A stretch of 9,226 bases of DNA. It comes from Litorimonas sp964425355. Lineage in GTDB: Bacteria; Pseudomonadota; Alphaproteobacteria; Caulobacterales; Maricaulaceae. Shown here piece by piece: positions 1 to 5,718 of this stretch. The notes under the pieces are model-generated. The model worked only from the letters and a program-made list of their open reading frames with translations, searched no databases and was not told the DNA's origin. Where the stretch lies: positions 1 to 9,226 of the forward strand of contig CAYRMO010000108.1 in the NCBI GenBank assembly GCA_964425355.1. Reading direction: 5' to 3'. The first letter of the stretch is position 1, and each line of letters opens with the position of its first letter. Position numbers and translations under genes: made by a program.

Positions 1-60
1 TATCATGGTTTGAATAGGCACTAGATTTAATGACGTCCGCTTTTGCCCTGATAGTTTTAA

Positions 61-86
61 AAAGAATTCAATTGATTATATTCTTT
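61..86. repeat. AT-rich inverted repeat upstream of the VOC gene
   Basis: Seven-base arms AAAGAAT (61-67) and ATTCTTT (80-86) pair perfectly around a 12-base loop in an AT-rich leader. It lies about 25 bases upstream of a candidate -35 box. It could be a protein-binding dyad or a chance palindrome in AT-rich DNA. There is no direct evidence of function. The rest of 1-163 holds no open gene on either strand. Confidence 0.25.
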
Positions 87-111
87 AGAACAAATTCATA
101 GATTCTCACTT

Positions 112-141
112 TTGAAACACGCTATATGCTGATCTGATACT
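112..141 (+). promoter_or_regulatory. candidate promoter of the VOC gene
   Basis: TTGAAA at 112-117 and GATACT at 136-141 are separated by 18 bases and resemble -35 and -10 boxes of a housekeeping promoter. Transcription would start near 148, leaving a leader of about 15 bases before the ATG at 164. Only a weak purine run (GAGAT) precedes that ATG. The call rests on consensus likeness alone. Confidence 0.35.
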
Positions 142-163
142 CGCCTCTATTTGAGATAAATCT

Positions 164-577
164 ATGTTTAGCCACATAACCGTTGGTAGTAATGATCTGG
201 AAAAATCAGAGATCTTTTATGATGCTCTCCTGGGACCAATAGGCCTAAAGCGACGCCAAGTCATTCCAGATGGTGGGCCAGAGGCGCGGTGTTGGGTGAA
301 AGATGAAAATAAATTGCCCCGCTTTTTCGTCTATAGTCCTTATGATCGGTCTGACGCTCAGGCCGGAAATGGCTCGATGGTCGCCTTTTTGGCACCGTCT
401 CCAAAGGCTGTTGATGCAGCCTATGACGCTGGCCTTGAAGCGGGCGGAATTTGCGCAGGCAAGCCAGGGCCGCGTGATCATTACGCTCAGGGCTATTACG
501 GGGCTTACTTGAAGGATCCCGACGGCAATAAAATCCATATTGCTTATCGCGGGGATTTCGAGCGGAGCGATTTTTAA
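164..577 (+). CDS. VOC (glyoxalase/bleomycin-resistance fold) family protein
   Basis: A 137-residue single-domain protein of the vicinal oxygen chelate fold, cytoplasmic, with no signal peptide. The start reads MFSHITVGSNDLEKSEIFYD, the usual first beta strand with His4 and the helix holding the Phe-Tyr pair. The C-terminal half has the DHYAQGYYGAYLKDPDGNKI block (105-124) that closes the fold. Members bind a metal through His/Glu residues and act as isomerases, dioxygenases or drug-binding proteins. Here His4, His106 and His125 are possible ligands. The position after DPDGNKI that is often Glu is His125, so the metal site, if present, is not standard. The gene is followed by the MerR/TipAS regulator gene, 55 bases from stop to start, in the same direction, which suggests but does not prove a shared role in detoxification or drug response. 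Substrate is unknown. Confidence 0.85.
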   Translation: MFSHITVGSNDLEKSEIFYDALLGPIGLKRRQVIPDGGPEARCWVKDENKLPRFFVYSPYDRSDAQAGNGSMVAFLAPSPKAVDAAYDAGLEAGGICAGKPGPRDHYAQGYYGAYLKDPDGNKIHIAYRGDFERSDF

Positions 578-595
578 TTTTTGCGCAAATCCCTC

Positions 596-626
596 TTGAC
601 CCTTACGCTGCGTGATATTGCATAAG
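596..626 (+). promoter_or_regulatory. MerR-type promoter/operator with 19-base spacer
   Basis: TTGACC (596-601) and CATAAG (621-626) are separated by 19 bases, the over-long spacing typical of promoters activated by MerR-family proteins. The spacer carries a dyad centred on base 609: TTACGC (603-608) and GCGTGA (610-615), five of six positions symmetric. The regulator gene starts at 633, so this is most simply an autoregulatory site. With normal spacing the transcript would begin about at the ATG, which suggests a leaderless or nearly leaderless message. The dyad and spacing are seen directly. Binding by this regulator is inferred. Confidence 0.6.
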
Positions 627-632
627 GGATTT

Positions 633-1382
633 ATGACAGATAAACACTACATATCGATCGGAGACTGCGCCCGGCAATCCGGGGTCTCAATCCGGACCTT
701 GCATTATTATGAAGAAATTGGACTGCTCGTGCCAGAGCGCCGCTCCAATGGATATCGCGTCTATGGTCCGAATGACCTTTTGCGCCTTCAACAAATCCTG
801 ATCCAGAAATCTATGGGCTTTCCCTTAGAGACGATTCGGGCGGGATTGGACGCCCCGGATTTTGATTATCTGTCACAGCTTCAAGATCAGAAACGACATT
901 TGAGCCAGATGATCCAGACCCATCAGGCGCAACTCGACTCCATTGAAGCGGCCATTTCACAGATTGAGATTAAGGAGACGAAAATGAACTATAAGGTGCT
1001 ATTTAAGGGCTTTGACCCAAATGCTTATGAAGAAGAGGTCAAAAGCCGTTGGGGCGACATGCCGGCCTATGCACAAAGTCGCAAACGCACGAAAAATTAT
1101 TCGGATAAAGACTGGGCGGAAATGAAATCCGAAGAAATCGCGATCTGGCAAGATGCGGCCAAGGCCATGACGTCAGGAGCCGATCCAATGGGCGCGACGG
1201 CGCGCGATCTCGCCCATCGTCACCGCGAGCATATTTCGCGCTGGTTTTATGATTGCTCCCCTGACATGCATAAGAGATTGTCTGAGATGTGGCTGGCGGA
1301 TACGCGCTTTCAAAAAACAATTGATGCCCATGGCGTGGGCCTAACCGATTGGATGGTGGAGGTGGTGCGGGCCTGTGAATAG
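633..1382 (+). CDS. MerR-family transcriptional activator with TipAS domain (TipAL-like)
   Basis: A 249-residue two-domain regulator. Residues 5-75 are the winged-helix MerR DNA-binding domain (YISIGDCARQSGVSIRTLHY, then YYEEIGLLVPERRSNGYRVY). Residues 80-115 form the long dimerisation helix. Residues 118-249 are the TipAS antibiotic-recognition domain, with a Trp/Tyr-rich core. In Streptomyces lividans TipA this domain binds thiopeptide antibiotics and turns on its own promoter. Cys207 in RWFYDCSPDMH seems to match the family's conserved cysteine, which in TipA attaches the ligand covalently; this is from memory of the family, not an alignment. A GTG at 612 would add seven residues but falls inside the operator dyad, so the ATG at 633, preceded by AAGGG, is preferred. 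The ligand here is unknown. The gene converges on the Sel1 lipoprotein gene with 38 bases between them and no clear terminator. Confidence 0.93.
   Translation: MTDKHYISIGDCARQSGVSIRTLHYYEEIGLLVPERRSNGYRVYGPNDLLRLQQILIQKSMGFPLETIRAGLDAPDFDYLSQLQDQKRHLSQMIQTHQAQLDSIEAAISQIEIKETKMNYKVLFKGFDPNAYEEEVKSRWGDMPAYAQSRKRTKNYSDKDWAEMKSEEIAIWQDAAKAMTSGADPMGATARDLAHRHREHISRWFYDCSPDMHKRLSEMWLADTRFQKTIDAHGVGLTDWMVEVVRACE
972..986 (+). promoter_or_regulatory. internal ribosome binding site and in-frame ATG for a free TipAS domain
   Basis: AAGGAG at 972-977 stands six bases before an in-frame ATG at 984, a much better site than that of the full-length gene. The ATG is codon 118, exactly at the linker between the dimerisation helix and the TipAS domain. 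Translation from it would give a 132-residue ligand-binding domain without the DNA-binding part. Streptomyces lividans tipA is known to make such a short form (TipAS) in excess. AAGGAG also encodes Lys-Glu, so a chance match is possible. Confidence 0.45.
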
Positions 1383-1420
1383 GAGGACGAAATCTCGCCG
1401 CATTCTGCAGCGGGTGGGGA

Positions 1421-2080
1421 CTACCGATCCTCGGTTTCTACATCTGATATAAAATCTGCGTCCAGGCCTGTCAGTCGCTTAAACATTATACATCCATCAC
1501 TATCCTTATAGCGACAGGCATCCTGAAAATATTTTGACGCGGCAGCGCCGTCTTCTTCGACGCCTTCTCCGCTCAAGAAGATATGCGCCAAATTATAGCA
1601 AGCGACCCCGTCTTTTAAGTCACAGCCTTTTTTGTAATATTTTATTGCCTGTTCTATATTGGGGGTTTGGCCGTAATATCCTGAATAATAGGTGGCGAGA
1701 TCGCTACAGCTGATCACGAAACCTGCCTCACAGGACAGTTTAAAATAGGGTTCGGCTTCAATGCCGTTCTTCGCGCCACCTTGTCCTTTGACCAACAAAT
1801 CCGCATAATTATGACACGCAACGAGGTGTTCGGGGTCACAGGCCATTTTGTAAAAATGGCGGGCATGTTTGAAATCTTGTTTTATCTGATCTCCCTCATA
1901 GCTCAAATTTCCCAATAATAGACAAGCTGTCTTATCTCCAGTGTCACAGGCCTCCTGAGTAAAAGGAATATTATATTCACCTGCACTTTGAGGGGTGCAA
2001 GAGATTAACGACATCGCTGAGAGACACAGGGACAGAGAGGCGGTGAGTTTTCTTCTATATTTTTGACGCAAAACCAGCAT
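1421..2080 (-). CDS. Sel1-repeat lipoprotein with paired cysteines (Hcp-like)
   Basis: A 219-residue exported protein. A basic N-terminus, a hydrophobic segment and a lipobox L-I-S-C put the lipidated residue at Cys28. Residue +2 is Thr, not Asp, so sorting to the outer membrane is expected. The mature part is five Sel1-like helical repeats, each carrying a Cys-x7-Cys pair: 45/53, 81/89, 117/125, 153/161 and 189/197. The period is exactly 36 residues throughout. This is the architecture of Helicobacter cysteine-rich (Hcp) proteins, in which each pair is a disulfide joining the two helices of a repeat. Such folds usually bind proteins or peptides; an enzymatic role is not implied. It is the downstream member of a pair with the DUF6624 lipoprotein gene (60-base gap). 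No strong ribosome site precedes the ATG; it was chosen because it gives a complete signal peptide. Confidence 0.85.
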   Translation of the reverse strand: MLVLRQKYRRKLTASLSLCLSAMSLISCTPQSAGEYNIPFTQEACDTGDKTACLLLGNLSYEGDQIKQDFKHARHFYKMACDPEHLVACHNYADLLVKGQGGAKNGIEAEPYFKLSCEAGFVISCSDLATYYSGYYGQTPNIEQAIKYYKKGCDLKDGVACYNLAHIFLSGEGVEEDGAAASKYFQDACRYKDSDGCIMFKRLTGLDADFISDVETEDR

Positions 2081-2140
2081 GGCTTGAGCCTATCACGGGG
2101 TCAGGTTTTCAACAATCTTTTAAACCTGTCTTGAGATGTG

Positions 2141-3502
2141 TCAGCGTTCATCATCCTGACAAATATCTTTAAATCGCGCTTTATAGTCTTCTAGAGGTCC
2201 GAGGTCGACTTCTGCTCGGAGGTCGTCAATTCGGTCTGGATCTTCGAGTGGATGTGGCTCCCAAACGCCAGGGCCTATACAGCGACCTTGCGTGCCGTAA
2301 CGTTGAAGACGGTCTGAGTTTTCGTCACCGTCAATGAAACGAACTTGAACGCGATCATAAAGATAGGCGTAGTTGGATTTGGACACGCCGGGCGCCCCCA
2401 ATTCCGCTTCAATGAGTTTCAAAGCTTTCTCTTGAAACTCAGGTTTTTGGTCGGCATGTTGCGCAATCAACCATGCCAAATTCCCAGCGCCGTCGCCGTC
2501 TTTATCATCTCGAAACCATCCACGTCCCTCAAGCATTAACTCAAGTTGGGCCGTATTAAATTCGTCCACCTTGAATAGACGTGTAAACAGCCCCTCTTTA
2601 AAGCTGTCATATTCATCCGGACTTTGAAAATGATCTTGCGCTGCAGAGCTTGCGAATAATCCTCTGAGAGACTGATCAATATCCGTCATCAGTCTTAGCT
2701 TATCTGCTGGCGACGAAAATTCAGTGGATTCTATATGTGTGAGATAGCTATCGATTTCTTCATCTCGGCTGTCCCAAAAGGCGGTCGCGGTCTTTGGATC
2801 AAAAGGTAGAATGGCTTTGCGACCCCGTATTTCCGCAAGTTCAAATGCCGATAGCTTGGATATATCGGCGCTCGCGAAAACGCTTTCAAGCATTTTGGCT
2901 TCAAACCCATAGTCAAAAATAGTCTCATGACTGATATTCTCGATGAGGTCTGGTGCAGGTAATGTCGTGCCGCGATCTACGCGGTTTATTATATCTTTCC
3001 GAGAGGCTTCATGGAGCCCTGCGCGTTTTTCATTTATGACGCAAAACCGGATATTATATGCCACCGAATCGGGTTCGCCATATTGACCCTGTTTATCAAT
3101 TTCGTCTGTCCAATAATGATAACTATCATGGTAGCTCTCAAGGCTTGTTGGTGCGTGTTCGTCTGGCCCTAAGGATTGATAAAACGCCTGCGCCATGTCC
3201 GTCTCATCGCTTGGGACATTCATACGTCTTTTGAGGGCGGCGCGCCTAAATATAATACGAATTTGTGTCGCCGGATCATTTGGGTGGGCTTTTGCAACGT
3301 GTTCATAATCAAATGTGTTGGATTTGAAATCATCTATCGACTTTGTGTCGACTGTCTCTCTGAGCTGATCCAAGGGTAAGTCACAGATACGACTATCGGT
3401 TTCATCTGTTATATGAAGCAGGTCATCAAAGGATTGCGGCGCATTTAGTGCGGGTTGACAAGCCAACAAACAAAGCGATGAAATTAGCCAGAATTTATTC
3501 AT
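2141..3502 (-). CDS. DUF6624-containing lipoprotein
   Basis: A 453-residue exported protein of unknown function. The N-terminus MNKFWLISSLCLLACQPALN is a short lipoprotein signal with lipobox L-L-A-C and lipidated Cys15. Residues about 25-265 are acidic and mostly helical in appearance, and I do not recognise a family for them. Residues about 270-448 match what I know of DUF6624: the AWLIAQHADQKPEFQ segment (343-357), AYLYDRVQV (379-387), RYGTQ (401-405), and the tail with DLRAEVDLGPLEDY (427-440). Catalytic function of that domain is not established. The segment before RYGTQ has an acidic IDGDENSD insertion. The start is well supported: AGGGGG (3511-3516, read on the minus strand) lies eight bases before the ATG. 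It is followed after 60 bases by the Sel1-repeat lipoprotein gene, which may share its transcript. Confidence 0.75.
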   Translation of the reverse strand: MNKFWLISSLCLLACQPALNAPQSFDDLLHITDETDSRICDLPLDQLRETVDTKSIDDFKSNTFDYEHVAKAHPNDPATQIRIIFRRAALKRRMNVPSDETDMAQAFYQSLGPDEHAPTSLESYHDSYHYWTDEIDKQGQYGEPDSVAYNIRFCVINEKRAGLHEASRKDIINRVDRGTTLPAPDLIENISHETIFDYGFEAKMLESVFASADISKLSAFELAEIRGRKAILPFDPKTATAFWDSRDEEIDSYLTHIESTEFSSPADKLRLMTDIDQSLRGLFASSAAQDHFQSPDEYDSFKEGLFTRLFKVDEFNTAQLELMLEGRGWFRDDKDGDGAGNLAWLIAQHADQKPEFQEKALKLIEAELGAPGVSKSNYAYLYDRVQVRFIDGDENSDRLQRYGTQGRCIGPGVWEPHPLEDPDRIDDLRAEVDLGPLEDYKARFKDICQDDER

Positions 3503-3524
3503 ATTGTCGGCCCCCTAAATAGCC

Positions 3525-3549
3525 CAGTTTAAATCACTTAATTAAACTG
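3525..3549. repeat. inverted repeat in the divergent intergenic region
   Basis: Perfect eight-base arms CAGTTTAA (3525-3532) and TTAAACTG (3542-3549) flank a nine-base AT-rich centre. It lies 23 bases upstream of the DUF6624 lipoprotein start and on the promoter side of the PagL-like gene. Its position between divergent genes and its symmetry fit an operator, and no T-run follows it to suggest a terminator. The binding factor is unknown. Confidence 0.4.
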
Positions 3550-3564
3550 ATGGAGGATACATAT

Positions 3565-3591
3565 ATGAGGGTTTGGGACGAAACAAATTAA
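3565..3591 (+). CDS. possible eight-codon leader peptide ORF
   Basis: GGAGG at 3552-3556 sits eight bases before an ATG at 3565 that opens an eight-codon frame (MRVWDETN) ending with TAA at 3589. It lies 137 bases upstream of the PagL-like gene. The strong ribosome site on so short a frame is the only support. No attenuator hairpin was found between it and the gene, and it may be a chance match. Confidence 0.15.
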   Translation: MRVWDETN

Positions 3592-3728
3592 TCTAAGGAT
3601 AGGTTTGTAAGTCGCAAATAGGACCTTGAAGAACCAAAAAATGCAATATGAACCCGATTTCATGTATTCGACATTTTCACGTAATTTCATGACCCGTAGA
3701 TCATTTCCCAAGAGAGAAAAGGGATCAC

Positions 3729-4409
3729 ATGAAAATCAATCAACCTATCGTGCTGGCCGTATGCCTGGTACTGTCCATTGCTGCGCCTATATCAGCCAAG
3801 GCTCAAATTTCAGAACTCAGGCTCGGGATCGCCGAATTTGATGAAAACACGCTCGAGCTGCCATTGGTGAATGACTTTGCCGGCGATGAAAATAGTGTCG
3901 CCATTAGTGGTGAAATCTTATTTGAGGAGCCAGAGTTTTTGAAATGGGGGCTGTCTCCGCAGCCTTATATTGGTGGGACATTAAATTTGGAAGGCAATAC
4001 ATCCTTTGCTGGCGCAGGATTATTATGGCGTCAAACCGTTGGACCAAAATTCTATGGTGACTTCGCCTTGGGATTGGTGGCGCATACAGGAACGACAATC
4101 ATTGAGCCTTCAGATGAATTGCTCGCTTTGTTTGATCAAGCTGAGCAATTTGAAACATTTGCCGATATTCCGGATGATTTAATTGAAGCCATAAATTTGG
4201 AGAACGGCCGGAGAATAGAACGCTTGCAGAATGAGATCGAATTTGGGTCCAGAGTTTTATTTCGTTTGCAAGGCGCGGTTGGATATAATTTTAACGAGGA
4301 TTGGGCGGGCGAAGTCTATGTCGAGCACTTGTCCAATGCCAATCTTTTTTCTGAGCGACGCAATGACGGTGTGAATATTTTGGGGGTTCGCGCGGCGCGG
4401 AAGTTTTGA
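3729..4409 (+). CDS. PagL-like outer-membrane lipid A 3-O-deacylase / acyloxyacyl hydrolase family protein
   Basis: A 226-residue protein with a Sec signal peptide cleaved after AKA (residue 25) and a small beta-barrel sequence ending in the aromatic residue Phe226, as outer-membrane proteins do. The C-terminal block EVYVEHLSNANLF (195-207), then NDGVNILGVRAARKF, is the PagL signature, with His200 and Ser202 matching the catalytic His and Ser. PagL removes the 3-O acyl chain from lipid A in the outer membrane. Two oddities: the acidic catalytic residue expected shortly after the Asn-x-Gly turn appears to be Asn216, and residues about 126-167 form an acidic insertion in what should be a loop between strands. 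The ATG follows AAAGGGA with fair spacing. It converges on the lipid A operon with nine bases between stops. Family is fairly sure; activity is uncertain. Confidence 0.8.
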   Translation: MKINQPIVLAVCLVLSIAAPISAKAQISELRLGIAEFDENTLELPLVNDFAGDENSVAISGEILFEEPEFLKWGLSPQPYIGGTLNLEGNTSFAGAGLLWRQTVGPKFYGDFALGLVAHTGTTIIEPSDELLALFDQAEQFETFADIPDDLIEAINLENGRRIERLQNEIEFGSRVLFRLQGAVGYNFNEDWAGEVYVEHLSNANLFSERRNDGVNILGVRAARKF

Positions 4410-4418
4410 GGATATAAT

Positions 4419-4841
4419 TCATTCCACTACAGCCGGATAATACCACACGCGGCGGATCAACTCGTCTTCCAACTCATAAACCGTCAGCGCGCTTTGGGAT
4501 TTATGTTCCCCTGTTGCTGTGGTCCAAGAGACCGTCTCCGTCACGGCAATGAAATTCCCATTTAGGCTCCAATCTCTGAGCGTGCCTGTCACATTTGGAT
4601 TGGCTTTTAGATAGCCTTCCATCATTTGACTAAGTTCATCACGTCCCGCGACTTCCAGACTGATGTCGCCTCCGCTAACACTGAACCATTCAATATCGGG
4701 ATGTTCAACTTTGGCCATGGCGCTAATGTCTTTGGCATTAAAAGCGTCGACATGGGCGGCAATCACGGGATGTGGGGTTGCAGTTTGTTGACAAGCCGTA
4801 AGGACATGACAAGCGATAACAAAAGAAGTGAGCCGTTTCAT
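4419..4841 (-). CDS. NTF2-like (SnoaL/DUF4440 type) lipoprotein
   Basis: A 140-residue exported protein. The start at 4841 gives a lipoprotein signal MKRLTSFVIACHVLTAC with lipobox L-T-A-C and lipidated Cys17. An upstream in-frame ATG at 4952 would bury this signal and overlap the acyltransferase gene, so it was rejected. Residues 24-138 look like an NTF2-like cone fold: a helix HPVIAAHVDAFNAKDISAMA, EWFSVSGGD, the GRDELSQMMEGYLKANP helix, then the strands FIAVTETVSWTT and ALTVYELEDELIRRVWYYP. Such folds serve as ligand-binding proteins or small enzymes; no function is assigned. It starts just after the acyltransferase stop (TGA with four bases between), and its GAGG site overlaps that stop, so translation is probably coupled. 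It is the last gene of the lipid A operon. Confidence 0.75.
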   Translation of the reverse strand: MKRLTSFVIACHVLTACQQTATPHPVIAAHVDAFNAKDISAMAKVEHPDIEWFSVSGGDISLEVAGRDELSQMMEGYLKANPNVTGTLRDWSLNGNFIAVTETVSWTTATGEHKSQSALTVYELEDELIRRVWYYPAVVE

Positions 4842-4845
4842 ATCC

Positions 4846-5718
4846 TCAACCTTTTTTATAAAGCGCTTTTGGCCAGCGGCGATGAACCCAGAACCATTGT
4901 CCCGGGTTTTCGCGGATACGGGTTTCGATGAATTGATTGACATGGGTGACACCCGCTAGAACATCCGCCTCGCGCTCACCTGTCGGGACTAGTTCTATGG
5001 GCTCATAAAACCTCACCGTAAAACGTGATTTATTTCGGGTGACGGCCATAGGCAAAAGCGGGCGTCCGGTTTTCAAGGAAAGCCGAACCGCACCTTGGGC
5101 CGTCATGGCGGGTTCGCCGAAAAAGGGAAGACTAAGCCCCGTATTAAATTTTTGATCATTGAGCAGGGCAACGCTCTCGCCTCCTTTGAGAGCCTCAAGG
5201 AGTTCTCGTCCGCCGCGATGGGTTGATTTCTGGACGAGGGACTTGGTTCCATATTTCTGACGTTGCTGACGAACGCGGGCGTCAATATGGGGATTATTGA
5301 TTTTGCGATAGGTAATATGGACCGGAAGCGCGCTCTGGGTCAGCACGGTCGCCATAACTTCCCAATTGGCGAAATGGCCTGTTACGATTACGGCTGGGGC
5401 ATGGGCTTTGAAAATCTCCAGACCGATAATCTCGATCCGGCTATTTTTTGCAAAAGGTTTTAGGCGATGGGTAAGAGGGAATTCCGCAAAGGTGCGTCCC
5501 ACATTATCCCACTGCGCCTTGAGTAAGGTATTGATCCTGGCGTCATCCGCGTCAGGGAAGGCGATCTTTAATCCTGTCTTTGCGATATGCTGTTTTGAGG
5601 TGAGTGGCCCAATTAATTTAACGAGGGCAGCCCCTGTCACGGAGATCCAGGCAAAGGGAAAGAGGCGTAGGAAAAACCGGATCACATCATAGGCAAAGGC
5701 CTCGAGACGAAATCTCAT
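4846..5718 (-). CDS. Kdo-dependent lipid A acyltransferase (LpxL/LpxM/HtrB family)
   Basis: A 290-residue inner-membrane-associated acyltransferase that adds a secondary acyl chain from acyl-ACP to Kdo2-lipid IVA. A hydrophobic anchor spans about residues 11-37. The catalytic H-x4-E motif is GHFANWEV with His115 and Glu120. Further family marks are the YRKINNPHID segment (137-146), NDQK (187-190), PFFGEPAMTAQGAVRLSL (198-215) and the terminal WFWVHRRWP (275-283). Length is near the usual 290-310. An ATG 25 codons upstream exists, but the start at 5718 overlaps the lpxK stop by four bases (ATGA), fits the anchor, and is preferred. Whether it is LpxL or LpxM type (first or second addition, chain length) cannot be told from sequence, so no symbol is given. 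It follows lpxK and waaA, the two preceding steps. Confidence 0.93.
   Translation of the reverse strand: MRFRLEAFAYDVIRFFLRLFPFAWISVTGAALVKLIGPLTSKQHIAKTGLKIAFPDADDARINTLLKAQWDNVGRTFAEFPLTHRLKPFAKNSRIEIIGLEIFKAHAPAVIVTGHFANWEVMATVLTQSALPVHITYRKINNPHIDARVRQQRQKYGTKSLVQKSTHRGGRELLEALKGGESVALLNDQKFNTGLSLPFFGEPAMTAQGAVRLSLKTGRPLLPMAVTRNKSRFTVRFYEPIELVPTGEREADVLAGVTHVNQFIETRIRENPGQWFWVHRRWPKALYKKG

Noticed and set aside
245..538. 97-residue minus-strand open frame inside the VOC gene
   Set aside because: It is antisense to a clear VOC protein and has no recognisable domain or ribosome site.
612..632. GTG start adding seven residues to the MerR-type regulator
   Set aside because: The codon lies within the operator dyad upstream of the -10 box; the ATG at 633 fits the family's N-terminus.
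2102..2128. Inverted repeat CAGGTTT/AAACCTG between the two lipoprotein genes
   Set aside because: Seven-base arms with a 13-base loop and no T-run on the coding strand; too weak for a terminator and not placed clearly as an operator.
3626..3841. 71-residue plus-strand open frame overlapping the PagL-like gene start
   Set aside because: It overlaps the signal peptide region in another frame and its composition is not protein-like.
4387..4407. GC-rich hairpin followed by TTTT at the end of the PagL-like gene
   Set aside because: The stem has an internal mismatch and almost no loop, and it lies within the coding region, so a terminator call is not supported.
4842..4952. Upstream start extending the NTF2-like protein by 37 residues
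   Set aside because: It would overlap the acyltransferase gene and bury a clear lipoprotein signal.
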